From Lipingzhangella_A rawalii (lineage in GTDB: Bacteria > Actinomycetota > Actinomycetes > Streptosporangiales > Streptosporangiaceae): a stretch of 64,000 bases of DNA. The stretch spans positions 124,001 to 188,000 of the forward strand of contig NZ_JAVLVT010000010.1 of NCBI RefSeq assembly GCF_031628175.1. Direction: 5' to 3'. Position numbers and translations under genes: made by a program. Positions 41,663 through 50,694 of this stretch are shown piece by piece; positions within the stretch are counted from its first letter, which is position 1; each line of letters opens with the position of its first letter. The notes below the pieces were generated by a model. The model was given only the letters and a program-made list of their open reading frames with translations. It searched no databases and was not told the DNA's origin.

Positions 41663-43609
41663 CTACAGCGGGGCGGGCTCCTGCGGAAGGCGTTGCAGGA
41701 AGTCGGCGGTGAACCCGACGGCGTACTGGTGGCTGTTGCCGGCGACGAACTCGGAGGGCAGTTCGGTGACCGCTGCGAACGCGAGGTCGTCCCGGTAGCC
41801 GACGAACCACTGCACGACCCGCTCCTCCTCGTCGATGGTCTGGCGCACCTCGCCGTGTTGCCCGTGGACGGGCTCGGCGCCGACCCCCCGTAGCGCGGGC
41901 GTCTCCCCGGTACTCACGGCCTCGCCCATCATGTCTCGGAGCTGCCCGGCAACGGCTCCGGACAGTTCCGCGTCGGGCTCGGCGCTCGCGTCCCCGGCGT
42001 CCGTTTCGGTGTCGCCGTCCGCCTGGCCGTCATCGTCGGGCACGAGTACCGGGGCCGAGTACTCGCCCTCGGCGACCGTGGCGGCAACCTGGGCCATGCT
42101 CAACGCGCTGACCGTGGCGGTGCCCTCCGCCGCACCGACGGCTGTGGCTACGACTTCCGCAGCGCCCGCGGGTTCGGCGACCGTTCCGGGATTCATGTCC
42201 ACGGGGAACGGGACCTCGGCCCCGATCCCGAGGGCGGATGCGGCCCGGGTGAGCTGCTGCCCGTCCAACGACTCGGCGAGTTCGGCGAAGGCGGTGACAC
42301 ATCCCTGCGCGAACTGTTGGGTCAGCGTGCGGTCTCCGGCGGAGACACCGTCGGGGTTGGTGATGCTCACGTCCCCGACCGTGACCTCGTCCGGGCAGGC
42401 GACGACGTCCTCGGGCGTGACCACCCCCGCGTCGAGCAGTGCCGCGGCCGTGACGATCGTGAAGGCCGCCCCGGGACGATAGGTGTCGGTCAGCGCGCCG
42501 GTGTTGTCGGTGTTGCTGGGTTGGCTGGCCACGGCGCGCAGCTCCCCGGAGCTCCGGTCAACAACCACCAGATGCGAGGTCAACGGCTCGGTGGCCAGAG
42601 CCCCCTGCGCCGCGTCCTGCACGGTGCGGTCCAGGCTCGTCACCAGGGAGGAGCTGGTGTCTCCCGGCCACTCCTGCAATACCCGGGATTCGTGGTCCTG
42701 CCCATCCAGCGCCACGATCCGCGTGGTGGCGGTTCCGGCCAGCTCCTGTTGGTATCCGGACTGCAAGCCGCTGATGCCGATCGTGTCTCCGGCCTGGTAC
42801 GGCCCGGAGACCCGGTCGGCGATGTTGTGTTCGCGGGTTCCGGCGACCTCCCCGACCAGGCCCGGCGCCGCCACCGGACGCAGCGGCATGGCGGTTTCGC
42901 GGGTTTCCACTCCGTCGATGGACTCGGCGTCGGCGATCAGGGTGGCGCCAATGTCTTCGGCCCGGTGCAGCACCAGGGGCTGGAACTCTTCCGGAGGGGC
43001 GGAGCGCACCCGGTCCAGGATTCGTGCGGCACTGTCGTCCAGCAGTTCGGCGAGCTCCGCGACCCCGCCGTCCAGGTCCGGCATGTCCGCGGGCCGCACC
43101 CCGAATTCGACGATGTCGGTTTCCTCCACGAGGGGCTCGCGGTCCCGGTCCAGGATCTGACCGCGGGCCGGAACGTTGTAGGTCACCGCGAGGCGCTCCT
43201 CGGGTTGGAGCTCGGGATGGATGACACTGGGGTCCCAGTCGACGACCCAGTCCCCGTTCTCCTGCTCCAGATCCATACCTCCGAGGTAGGACCAGACCGG
43301 GTCCCCGATCCCGAGGTCGGCCTGGGCCTCGAATTCGGCGTGGGCCGAGTCGCCGTCCTGGTGGATGGGGGCGAGCCCCAGGCGCAGGGCCGCCAGGTCG
43401 AGCTGGTCCTGGGCCGCGCCCAACGCGGCGGCAACCTCCTCGGGGTCACCGTTGGTCCGCTCGGCAGCGGCAATGTAGTCCCCGTCCTGCCAGTCGAGGA
43501 GGAAGCCGCGGACGGCCACCTCGGGGCTGGGCTGGGCGGCACAGCCGACCAACACCAGACCGACGGCCATTCCTGCCGGGACGAGGCGACATAGACGTAC
43601 AGAGCGCAC
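41663..43609 (-). CDS. Penicillin-binding-protein-like lipoprotein lacking the catalytic motifs
   Basis: About 648 residues. Lipoprotein signal with lipobox VLVGC, an NTF2-like MecA-N domain (VAVRGFLLDWQDGDYIAAA), a PBP dimerisation domain (YNVPARGQILDRDREPLVEE), then a transpeptidase fold. All three active-site motifs are altered: SxxK is AAFT (381-384, in YRPGAAFTIVTAAALL), SxN is GCV (436-438, FAQGCVTAF), KTG is QHG (584-586). The fold is that of MecA-like class B PBPs, but it cannot be an ordinary acyl-serine transpeptidase. The GTG at 43609 is chosen for AAAGGA upstream and because it starts the signal peptide. It sits between ssrA and smpB-ftsX-ftsE, suggesting a structural or regulatory role in division or wall synthesis (inference). 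Confidence 0.85.
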   Translation of the reverse strand: MRSVRLCRLVPAGMAVGLVLVGCAAQPSPEVAVRGFLLDWQDGDYIAAAERTNGDPEEVAAALGAAQDQLDLAALRLGLAPIHQDGDSAHAEFEAQADLGIGDPVWSYLGGMDLEQENGDWVVDWDPSVIHPELQPEERLAVTYNVPARGQILDRDREPLVEETDIVEFGVRPADMPDLDGGVAELAELLDDSAARILDRVRSAPPEEFQPLVLHRAEDIGATLIADAESIDGVETRETAMPLRPVAAPGLVGEVAGTREHNIADRVSGPYQAGDTIGISGLQSGYQQELAGTATTRIVALDGQDHESRVLQEWPGDTSSSLVTSLDRTVQDAAQGALATEPLTSHLVVVDRSSGELRAVASQPSNTDNTGALTDTYRPGAAFTIVTAAALLDAGVVTPEDVVACPDEVTVGDVSITNPDGVSAGDRTLTQQFAQGCVTAFAELAESLDGQQLTRAASALGIGAEVPFPVDMNPGTVAEPAGAAEVVATAVGAAEGTATVSALSMAQVAATVAEGEYSAPVLVPDDDGQADGDTETDAGDASAEPDAELSGAVAGQLRDMMGEAVSTGETPALRGVGAEPVHGQHGEVRQTIDEEERVVQWFVGYRDDLAFAAVTELPSEFVAGNSHQYAVGFTADFLQRLPQEPAPL

Positions 43610-43634
43610 CGAAGGTCGTCCTTTCGCGAGGGGG

Positions 43635-44099
43635 TCAGCGTCGGCGACGTCGGGCGCGCTCGATCTCACGCTGCGCGTCCCGTTCCGCGATCTCCCGACG
43701 CCTGTCGTGCTGCCGCTTCCCGCGCGCCAACGCGATCTCGACCTTGGCGTTGCCGTTCGAGAAGTACAGCGACAGGGGGATCAACGTGCGCCCCTGCTCC
43801 TGTGTCTTTCCGATGAGTTTCGCGATCTCGTGCCGGTGCAGAAGCAGTTTGCGCGAGCGACGCGGCTCGTGGTTCGTCCAGGTGCCCTGACCGTACTCGG
43901 GGATGTGCACGTTACGCAGCCACACCTCGCCGTCGGCCACCGAAGCGAAACCTTCGACGATCGACGCACGCCCGTCGCGCAGGGATTTGACCTCGGTACC
44001 GGTCAGAACGATCCCCGCCTCGACCGTGTCGTCGATGTGGTAGTCATGCCGGGCCCGCCGGTTCTTCGCGATCAGCTTGCGGCCCTGCTCCCGTGCCAC
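43635..44099 (-). CDS. smpB: SsrA-binding protein SmpB
   Basis: A 154-residue protein that binds tmRNA and brings it to stalled ribosomes. Motifs: KLIAKNRRARHDYHIDDTVEAGIVLTGTEVKSLR, GEVWLRNVHIPEY, and a basic C-terminal tail ending RRRRR. The GTG at 44097-44099 has AGAAGGG upstream and gives the usual length; longer frames upstream are not needed. The ssrA gene is 2.4 kb downstream beyond the PBP-like gene. Confidence 0.93.
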   Translation of the reverse strand: MAREQGRKLIAKNRRARHDYHIDDTVEAGIVLTGTEVKSLRDGRASIVEGFASVADGEVWLRNVHIPEYGQGTWTNHEPRRSRKLLLHRHEIAKLIGKTQEQGRTLIPLSLYFSNGNAKVEIALARGKRQHDRRREIAERDAQREIERARRRRR

Positions 44100-44266
44100 G
44101 ATCCGGCCCTTCTGTGCCTGCGTCCGGTGCCGCATCGGCGCATGCCGAATGCGACACATCGCTTGAGTCTCCCACCGGAGCATACCGGTTCCCCGCGCGG
44201 CCGAGGTAGGCATATATGCCCGCCACGGCCGCGCGTGCGGAAACGGAGCGTGGTCTGCCGGATGGA

Positions 44267-45175
44267 CTACACCCGCAGATAACGCCGCAGGGTCAGGAAC
44301 GAAGCGATGACACACAGCAGGACACCGACGATGATGGACATACCGATCACGTAGAACAGCGAGCCCATGCCCAGGGTCACATCGAAGGTGAACCAGTCAC
44401 GGAGGCGATCCAGCAGCAGGAACTTCGCACCCGTGATGAACCCGGAGGCGATCAGACCACCGATGAGCCCGGCCATGGCTCCTTCCAGTAGGAACGGGAG
44501 CTGGATGTAGAAGTTCGAGGCACCCACGAGACGCATGATTCCGGTTTCGCGACGCCGGGAGTAGGCCGAGAGTCGGATCGTGTTCCCGATGAGGAGCGCC
44601 GAGGCGACCAGCTGCACGAGGGCGAAGGTCAGAGCTGCCCACATCAGACCGTTGAGCAGTCCGAAGAACTGGTCGAGGACACTCTGGTCGTCGGAAACGG
44701 TGTCGACGCCCTCACGGCCTTCGATCTGTCCGGAAACTTCCTGGTACACGGCGGTGTCCACCAGCTGCACCCGGAAGTTGTCCGGAATGTCGCCCTCTTC
44801 GGTGGCGTCGACCAGGGCCTCGTTGTTGGCGAACCGCTCCTGGAAGTCCGCGTAGGCCTCTTCCTCGGTGACGTAGCGAACCTCCTCCACCTCGGGCATG
44901 GACTCCAGGTGCGACTCGAGACTGTCGCGGTCCTCGTCGGTGGCGGGGCCTTCTTCCTGACACACGGCGCTGGGCGACACCTCGGTGCAGAGGTAGACGG
45001 TCAGCGAGACCCGGTCCTCCCAGTGCGAGCGCAACTCGGAGACCTGCTGGTTGATGAGCAGGCTGGTCCCGAACAGGGACAGGGAGATGGCCACCGTGAT
45101 GATCACGGCGATCGTCATCGTCAGGTTTCGCCGCAGACCGATCCAGGTCTCGGAGAGTACGAACTGTGCTCGCAT
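44267..45175 (-). CDS. ftsX: Cell-division ABC transporter permease-like protein FtsX
   Basis: A 302-residue protein with four membrane helices: helix 1 at about 22-42 (MTIAVIITVAISLSLFGTSLL), a large extracytoplasmic domain (about 45-170) with a Cys pair, and three C-terminal helices. MRLVGASNFYIQLPFLLEGAMAGLIGG is the FtsX family block. With FtsE it controls peptidoglycan hydrolases at the septum. Downstream of ftsE on the same strand, after a 179-base gap. Confidence 0.93.
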   Translation of the reverse strand: MRAQFVLSETWIGLRRNLTMTIAVIITVAISLSLFGTSLLINQQVSELRSHWEDRVSLTVYLCTEVSPSAVCQEEGPATDEDRDSLESHLESMPEVEEVRYVTEEEAYADFQERFANNEALVDATEEGDIPDNFRVQLVDTAVYQEVSGQIEGREGVDTVSDDQSVLDQFFGLLNGLMWAALTFALVQLVASALLIGNTIRLSAYSRRRETGIMRLVGASNFYIQLPFLLEGAMAGLIGGLIASGFITGAKFLLLDRLRDWFTFDVTLGMGSLFYVIGMSIIVGVLLCVIASFLTLRRYLRV

Positions 45176-45354
45176 GGTGCTCTTAGGGATCCATCCTCGT
45201 GGGTGAACGTCGCTGCGGGAACCGCTCCTGGGTCAGTGCGCCCGACGGCACCGGCGCGTCATCGCCGCACCGGGCGCTGCTACTACCGTCATGCTGTCAC
45301 TGTCGCCCCTCGTACCGGACCCGTTCGACCGTGGCTCGTCAGGCCAGAAGCTGT

Positions 45355-46044
45355 TCAGTAGGCCTGGCCATAGACACCGCGGGACTGGTCCCGCACGACA
45401 ACGCCCTCTTCCAACTCGATAACCCGCTTGCGCATCGAGTCAACGATCGCCGCGTCGTGCGTCGCCATGACGACGGTCGTCCCGGTTCGGTTGATTCGAT
45501 CGAGCACCTTCATGATGCCGATCGAGGTGGCTGGGTCAATGTTTCCGGTCGGCTCGTCCGCCAGCAGGATCTGTGGCCGGTTGACGAACGCCCGGGCGAT
45601 GGCGACCCGCTGCTGCTCTCCGCCGGAGAGCTCGTCCGGCATCCGGGTCGACTTGCCTTCGAGTCCGACCAGCTCAACAACCTCCGGAACCACCTTACGG
45701 ATGAACCGCCGGGGCTTACCAATGACCTCAAGGGCGAAGGCCACGTTCTCGAAGACGTTCTTGTTGGGCAGCAGCCGGAAGTCCTGAAAGACACACCCGA
45801 TCCGGCGGCGCAGGTGGGGCACCTTCCAGTTGGACAGGCGCGCCAGGTCCTTGCCCGCCACGTGGACACGTCCCGAGGTGGGACGCTCCTCCTTGAGAAC
45901 GAGCTGGAGGAACGTGGACTTTCCGGACCCCGACGGGCCCACCAGGAACACGAACTCGCCCTTGTCGACGTCGATCGTGACCTCGTCCAGCGCCGGTCGT
46001 TTCTGGGTTGTATACGTCTTGGTGACGTTGTCGAAGTGGATCAC
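45355..46044 (-). CDS. ftsE: Cell-division ATP-binding protein FtsE
   Basis: A 229-residue ABC ATPase: Walker A GPSGSGKST, Q-loop VFQDFRLL, signature LSGGEQQR, Walker B ILLADEPTGNID, H-loop ATHDA. The sequence near the start, VIHFDNVTKTY, is typical of FtsE. The GTG at 46042-46044 begins at the conserved residue; no good binding site is visible, so it may be leaderless or weakly translated. Partner of FtsX. Confidence 0.93.
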   Translation of the reverse strand: MIHFDNVTKTYTTQKRPALDEVTIDVDKGEFVFLVGPSGSGKSTFLQLVLKEERPTSGRVHVAGKDLARLSNWKVPHLRRRIGCVFQDFRLLPNKNVFENVAFALEVIGKPRRFIRKVVPEVVELVGLEGKSTRMPDELSGGEQQRVAIARAFVNRPQILLADEPTGNIDPATSIGIMKVLDRINRTGTTVVMATHDAAIVDSMRKRVIELEEGVVVRDQSRGVYGQAY

Positions 46045-46259
46045 AGCCGCATCACAAGGGTCTCGACGATTGGGACACCCCTGCGGAACGTGTCCGCGGG
46101 GTCGTGCCGACCACATGGCCAGTCGACAGTGTAGAGGCGCGCGTGCACCACGATGTCCGGTATGAGAGACACGCGCCAGGTTCGAGCCACCCCACTAGTA
46201 CCAGCGGAGGCGGACTTGAGCATATCGGAAACGTCAACCAGTCATAACATTCACATATA

Positions 46260-47381
46260 TCAGTGGTGTTCGCCATCCTGCTGCTGGTTCCGCAGCCAGC
46301 GGATCTCCGCGTCAATGAACTCGTCGATCTCCCCGTCCAACACGGCGGTGGTGTTTCCGGTCTCCATGGCCGTGCGCGTGTCCTTGACGTTCTGGTAGGG
46401 ATGCAGCACGTAGTTCCGGATCTGGGTTCCCCAGCTGGTTCCACTGTCCCCACGCAGCTGGTCAATCTCAGCCTGCTCCTGTTGACGCTTCCGTTCGAGG
46501 AGGCGCGCCTGGAGCACCGACATCGCGCTGGCCCGGTTCTGGAGCTGGCTCTTCTCGTTCTGACAGGAGACCACGATCCCGGTCGGTAGGTGTGTGATCC
46601 GCACCGCCGAGTCCGTGGTGTTGACGCTCTGCCCTCCGGGGCCACTGGACCGGTACACGTCGATACGCAGCTCGTTCTCATCGATTTCGATATGGTCGCT
46701 GCGCTCCACCACCGGCACCACATCCACACCCGCGAACGACGTCTGCCGACGGTTCTGGTTGTCGAACGGGGAGATCCGCACCAGGCGGTGCGTGCCGTGC
46801 TCCCCCCGCAGCGTGCCGTAGGCGAACGGTGCCCGCACCCGAAACGTGGTCGACTTGATTCCAGCCTCCTCGGCGTAGGAGGTGTCATAGATCTCCGTCG
46901 GGTACCCGTGACGCTCGGCCCAGCGCAGATACATCCGCTGGAGCATCTGCGTCCAGTCCGCGGCATCGATCCCGCCGGCCTGGGCGTTGATGGACACCAG
47001 AGCTTCGCGCTCGTCGTACTGCCCGTTGAGCAGCGTCCGAACTTCCAGCTCCCCGATGTCCTTGCGAATACTGGCCAGCTCGGCCTGTGCCTCGCGACGG
47101 GCGGCCTCGTCCTCCTCGGAGGCGGCGAGCTCGTACAGCACCTCCAGGTCTTCCAGGCGCTGGCGCATCCCGGTCACCCGCGCTACCTCGGCCTCCAGGT
47201 AGGACAGGCGCCGGGTCACGGCCTGGGCGTTGGTCTGGTCGTTCCACAACTCCGGATCGGCGGACTGCTCGCGCAGTTGGTCGATCTCAGTGCGCATCGC
47301 GTCGATGTCCAGCACCGACTCGACACTCGAGAGCGTCGACGCCAGTTCCTTGAGCTCCTCCGCTGCATCCTTGTCTGCCAC
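46260..47381 (-). CDS. prfB: Peptide chain release factor 2
   Basis: A 373-residue class I release factor: GGQ motif in SSGPGGQSVN and the RF2-type stop-codon recognition tripeptide SPF in RISPFDNQNRRQTSF. Starts at a GTG (47379-47381). The frame is continuous, so there is no programmed frameshift of the Escherichia coli type, as is usual in actinobacteria. Followed by ftsE/ftsX in the common actinobacterial order prfB-ftsE-ftsX-smpB. Confidence 0.95.
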   Translation of the reverse strand: MADKDAAEELKELASTLSSVESVLDIDAMRTEIDQLREQSADPELWNDQTNAQAVTRRLSYLEAEVARVTGMRQRLEDLEVLYELAASEEDEAARREAQAELASIRKDIGELEVRTLLNGQYDEREALVSINAQAGGIDAADWTQMLQRMYLRWAERHGYPTEIYDTSYAEEAGIKSTTFRVRAPFAYGTLRGEHGTHRLVRISPFDNQNRRQTSFAGVDVVPVVERSDHIEIDENELRIDVYRSSGPGGQSVNTTDSAVRITHLPTGIVVSCQNEKSQLQNRASAMSVLQARLLERKRQQEQAEIDQLRGDSGTSWGTQIRNYVLHPYQNVKDTRTAMETGNTTAVLDGEIDEFIDAEIRWLRNQQQDGEHH

Positions 47382-47416
47382 ACCGCCAAGTCTAGGGGCC
47401 TGTCCCTCCGGAACGC

Positions 47417-48268
47417 TCAGAGTCCACGCGCCCGGGCCGCCTCCTGGACCCGCCGTTCCAACTCGGCTACGACCGGTCGCGCCTGCTCGGTGAGGACCAG
47501 CCCCCGCAGCCGAGCCATGAGCAGGGTGGCCTCGGCGACCTGCCCCAGGCGCAGATGCGCCTCAACGGCCGCGATCAGGGGCCAGGGGCCGCGCTCGCCG
47601 GTCCAGCAGCGGACGGTGATCCGCACAGTGGCCGCGTCGGCCTCGGCAGAGCCCTGCTCGGCCAGGGCACGGGTGGCCCGTTCCAGCGGCCCGGGCCCGC
47701 GTGGTTCGGCTCGACACGCCTCGTGGAACAGCTCCATGGCCGTGTCCGTGTCTCCCCAGGCCAGGGCGTGTTCCCCACGCATCGTGAGGGCTAGCCAGCT
47801 GCCCTCGCTGCGATCCCGAAGCCAGGTCGCGGCCCACCGTTCACCGTGGTGGCGTCGCTGATAACCCCACCCCCAGTGCAGTGCGTCGGCGTGGTTGGGA
47901 TCGTGGGCCAGCACGGTGTCGAGCACCGTGTTCACGTCACTCTCGTCACCGCGCCAGGCGGCGAGCGGAGCCAGGGCGAACCAGGTGTCCGCGGCCCCGC
48001 CGCGTGCCTTGATGTGGGCCCGCAGGTCGTGTTCGGCGCGTTCCTGTTCGCCACACATACGCAGCACCTGCGCGTGCAGCACGGCCGCACGGTCCAGGTC
48101 GTCGTCGATGTCGCGCAGCCGCTGGGCCGCCACCTGGACCTCGGTGGCCCGCCCCGCGTCGAGCGCGCCGTGGATGATCGCGCGGAGGCGGCCCGCATCG
48201 TTCCACGCCTCCTCCACCCACGCCGCGAGATCCTCCGCGCTGAGTGTGTCCTGGTTTTCCGCTGTCAC
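47417..48268 (-). CDS. Tetratricopeptide-like helical protein
   Basis: A 283-residue, almost entirely helical protein with degenerate TPR-type repeats (ATEVQVAAQRLRDIDDDLDRAAVLHAQVLRMCGEQERAE; NHADALHWGWGYQRRHHGE; AMELFHEACRAEPRGPGPLERATRAL). No membrane segment or catalytic motif. The GTG at 48266-48268 follows GGAGGGG by seven bases. It ends 36 bases before prfB on the same strand's order, so they may share a transcript. Function unknown. Confidence 0.7.
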   Translation of the reverse strand: MTAENQDTLSAEDLAAWVEEAWNDAGRLRAIIHGALDAGRATEVQVAAQRLRDIDDDLDRAAVLHAQVLRMCGEQERAEHDLRAHIKARGGAADTWFALAPLAAWRGDESDVNTVLDTVLAHDPNHADALHWGWGYQRRHHGERWAATWLRDRSEGSWLALTMRGEHALAWGDTDTAMELFHEACRAEPRGPGPLERATRALAEQGSAEADAATVRITVRCWTGERGPWPLIAAVEAHLRLGQVAEATLLMARLRGLVLTEQARPVVAELERRVQEAARARGL

Positions 48269-48584
48269 GACGAACCCCTCCGGATACCGCCAGTACCCCG
48301 ATCCGGTACGTATCCTTACCCATGCACCTGGTGTGGCCACGCCCACGGGCACGGTCAGCCTGCCACGTCGGGGGTGTGCCGCGCACCCGGGGGTGGGGCT
48401 CAACCACGGTTGGTCCCCCACAACCGCACCTCCCCGATGCGTGCCACCTGATCCCCCATCGGCTTTTCCTTGCCCCCATGGGCTGGGGGGACACCCTCAG
48501 ACGCCAGCACCGCCTCAATCCCGCCCCGACACGGCGCCCCACCCCCGACGGACACTGGCGCGGGGTGTGGCCTCGGGGCGCGGG
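48269..48584. other. Intergenic region between the TPR-like and GNAT genes
   Basis: 316 bases with no gene. It contains repeat copy 2 (48451-48499) and presumably the promoter of the TPR-like gene on the minus strand, which I could not identify. Confidence 0.6.
48451..48499 (-). repeat. Intergenic repeat with GATGGGGG / GGAAAAGCC core, copy 2
   Basis: On the minus strand the block contains CCATGGGGGCAAGGAAAAGC followed by CGATGGGGGAT, matching the arrangement at 13212-13276 including the preceding CCCCCCAG run. Both copies lie in gene-free DNA. Confidence 0.55.
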
Positions 48585-49586
48585 TCAGGCCGCCGCGGGA
48601 CGGAACCTCGCCAGGGAGGCCCGCCACATGGTCCACAGTGGCTCGTAGCCCCAACTGGTCCAGAATGTTGGGGAGATGGGATTGTGGTCGGCGAAGTGCA
48701 GTGCGACCCGAGGCACCCCGGCTTCGGCGATCCGGGCGTGGACCTCCCGCACCAGGGCGGATCCTACTCCCGTGCCCCGGTACTCCGGCTGGACGTAGAC
48801 ACATCCGATGTAGGCGAATGGACCCGGTCCCAGGCGCGGCGCCAGCCAGGCGTTGCTGTCCGGCCAGTCCACGGTGGCCAGCGCGACCGTCCGCCCATCG
48901 TCGTCGGCCAGCCATGCCTGGTCCGTGCCGGCCGTGGCCCGGCGTCGCATCTCCTCCCACAGCAGGTGGGCCGTTTCGGGCCGCTCGTTCAGGGCTCCGT
49001 GTTCGGTGTCGAAACGCACCTCGCCCAGCCACAGCTGGGCGGCGGCCGCGACATCGGCGTCGTGTGGGCTCAGGGGGCGGATCCGCACGGACGGGGGCGC
49101 ACTACGCGGCCGCGGTCCCATACCCTGCCGGTCCAGAACCGCCAGGGTGGTGGTCTTCTCGAACCCGAACGCGTCCAGAACGGGGGGCATCTCCGGGTCA
49201 CGCGTGGGCCAGGCGAGCATGGCCGCCTCGGTTGCGACGTCGTCTGGCGCCTCGCCTCGTGCCTGGGGGAGCACGGCGCGCCAGGCGGTCAAGAGCTCGG
49301 CCATCACCTGGGGCCGGTTGTCCGCTGCGATCAGGGGGCGCAGCCGGTGCTGCCGCAGTGGCCCCCAGGTGGCCTCCAGGGTCGCGGGGTCGGCCGCGTG
49401 GGTGGTGGCGTAGCCCTGGGCGGCGGGGCCGCGGGCGGCGGGGCCGCGCGCGCCGGGCACAGTGTGCACCAGGGTCTCGTCCGCGGTGGGCCCGCCGACC
49501 TCGGGTGGGAGCCGTTGGTCCAGGGCCTGTGCCCATTGGGTATGGTTCCGCGCCAGTGCGTCCGGGGTGTCATCGACGCTCGACAT
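48585..49586 (-). CDS. GNAT-family N-acetyltransferase
   Basis: A 333-residue protein with a C-terminal GNAT domain (about 185-330): AYIGCVYVQPEYRGTGVGSALVREVHARIAEAGVPRVALHF contains the acetyl-CoA loop RGTGVGS. The N-terminal half is a divergent GNAT-like domain. ATG at 49584-49586 after GGAGG. Acetyl acceptor unknown. Gene lies after the strong terminator of the hydrolase gene, so it has its own transcript. Confidence 0.8.
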   Translation of the reverse strand: MSSVDDTPDALARNHTQWAQALDQRLPPEVGGPTADETLVHTVPGARGPAARGPAAQGYATTHAADPATLEATWGPLRQHRLRPLIAADNRPQVMAELLTAWRAVLPQARGEAPDDVATEAAMLAWPTRDPEMPPVLDAFGFEKTTTLAVLDRQGMGPRPRSAPPSVRIRPLSPHDADVAAAAQLWLGEVRFDTEHGALNERPETAHLLWEEMRRRATAGTDQAWLADDDGRTVALATVDWPDSNAWLAPRLGPGPFAYIGCVYVQPEYRGTGVGSALVREVHARIAEAGVPRVALHFADHNPISPTFWTSWGYEPLWTMWRASLARFRPAAA

Positions 49587-49696
49587 CGGTCCGCGCCTCC
49601 GTGTTCGGTAATGGCCGGGGTCGTTGGGACCCAGTATCCGGGTGGCACCGCTCGACGGACACGGCCCCCGCGGATACGGCCACACATGGGCGCGGA

Positions 49697-49739
49697 CGCA
49701 CGTGGGGTGCGGCCCGGTCCGGGCCGCACCCCACGTGCG
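49697..49739 (-). terminator. Terminator: perfect 21-bp palindrome
   Basis: Arms 49697-49717 and 49719-49739 are perfect reverse complements around a single central T. It begins 20 bases after the stop of the polyester hydrolase gene and precedes the GNAT gene. A very stable hairpin without a U-run, as common in actinomycetes. Confidence 0.8.
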
Positions 49740-49758
49740 GGAGAGGGCGAGTTCCGGG

Positions 49759-50694
49759 TTACTCGCCGTGTGGGCAGGAGTCCCGGTAGTCGGAGATGTC
49801 GTCGAACCAGCCACCGTGGTCGGGCGGCGGGCACAGGAACTGCTCGTAGCGCTCGTCGTTGTCCACGAAGCGCTTCAGCCAGGAGATGCTGTAGCTCGCG
49901 ATGAGGGTGTTGGGGAAGTTCGGAGCGAAGTGGCTCGCCCCGTCCAGTTCCATGTAGGCCCGGTCCAGGTCCTCGTCGAGGCTCTCGTAGAACGGGATGG
50001 AGTGCGAGCTCACCGAGGCGGTGAGGTCGTTCTCCGCACCGATGACCATGGTGGGGACCTCGAGGTCACCCCAGTCCTTGCGTAGGTGCCAGCCGGTGAG
50101 CGGGATGGCGGCCTTCAGGTCCGGGTTCTGGTCGGCCGCGTAGAGGCTGCCGCCGCCACCCATGGAATGTCCCATCACGGCGAGCCGGTCTTCGTCGACG
50201 ACGTCGGAGGCGTCACTGTCCTCAACCACATAGTCCAGGGCGGCCTGGAGCTGGCGCCCCCGACTGTTCGGCTGGCTGTAGCGGCTCGTGGTGTCGATGG
50301 TGATCACCACGAAGCCCTGGGAGGCCAGCCGCGGTCCCAGCCACGAGATCGAGGACTCGCCGGCGGTGTAGCCGGGCGAAATGGCGACACCGCCGAAAGT
50401 GCCCTCGCTGGTGTCGGTGGGGTAGTAGACGGTGCCGCCACCGAAGTCACTGCCCGAGCCCCACGAGGACACGGACTCCTCGTCGAGGTCGAACGGTCCC
50501 TCGCTGGCTTCGATGCTGTCCCAGCTGGGATCGGGCCCCCGCTCGTGGGCCTCCTCGGCACTGACCGGTGCGGCCAGGGAGGCACCGAGTCCGAACACCG
50601 CAACGGTCGCCACCGCGACGTTTCGAATGTGCCGGAAGGCAGGTGCGACACGGCCCCGTGGTTCTGGGGGGTGGGTGCCGTGGGGAGATCGCAT
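49759..50694 (-). CDS. Secreted polyester hydrolase / cutinase (PETase-like alpha/beta hydrolase)
   Basis: A 311-residue exported enzyme. Signal peptide to about residue 46 (VAVATVAVFGLGASLAAPVSA). The mature part follows Thermobifida-type cutinases closely: SPGYTAGESSISWLGPRLAS, nucleophile Ser177 in GHSMGGGG, Asp223 in IGAENDLTA, His255 in DGASHFAPN, and YSISWLKRFVDND. The oxyanion/aromatic site residues Tyr109, Met178 and Trp202 are kept, and a C-terminal Cys pair (288, 307) should form the usual disulfide. It should cleave ester bonds of cutin-like or synthetic aromatic polyesters. Many extra Asp/Glu suggest salt adaptation. The ATG at 50692-50694 is used. Monocistronic, with a strong terminator. 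Confidence 0.9.
   Translation of the reverse strand: MRSPHGTHPPEPRGRVAPAFRHIRNVAVATVAVFGLGASLAAPVSAEEAHERGPDPSWDSIEASEGPFDLDEESVSSWGSGSDFGGGTVYYPTDTSEGTFGGVAISPGYTAGESSISWLGPRLASQGFVVITIDTTSRYSQPNSRGRQLQAALDYVVEDSDASDVVDEDRLAVMGHSMGGGGSLYAADQNPDLKAAIPLTGWHLRKDWGDLEVPTMVIGAENDLTASVSSHSIPFYESLDEDLDRAYMELDGASHFAPNFPNTLIASYSISWLKRFVDNDERYEQFLCPPPDHGGWFDDISDYRDSCPHGE

Noticed and set aside
46260..47381. Programmed frameshift in prfB
   Set aside because: The frame is continuous from the GTG to the stop with both SPF and GGQ motifs in one frame.
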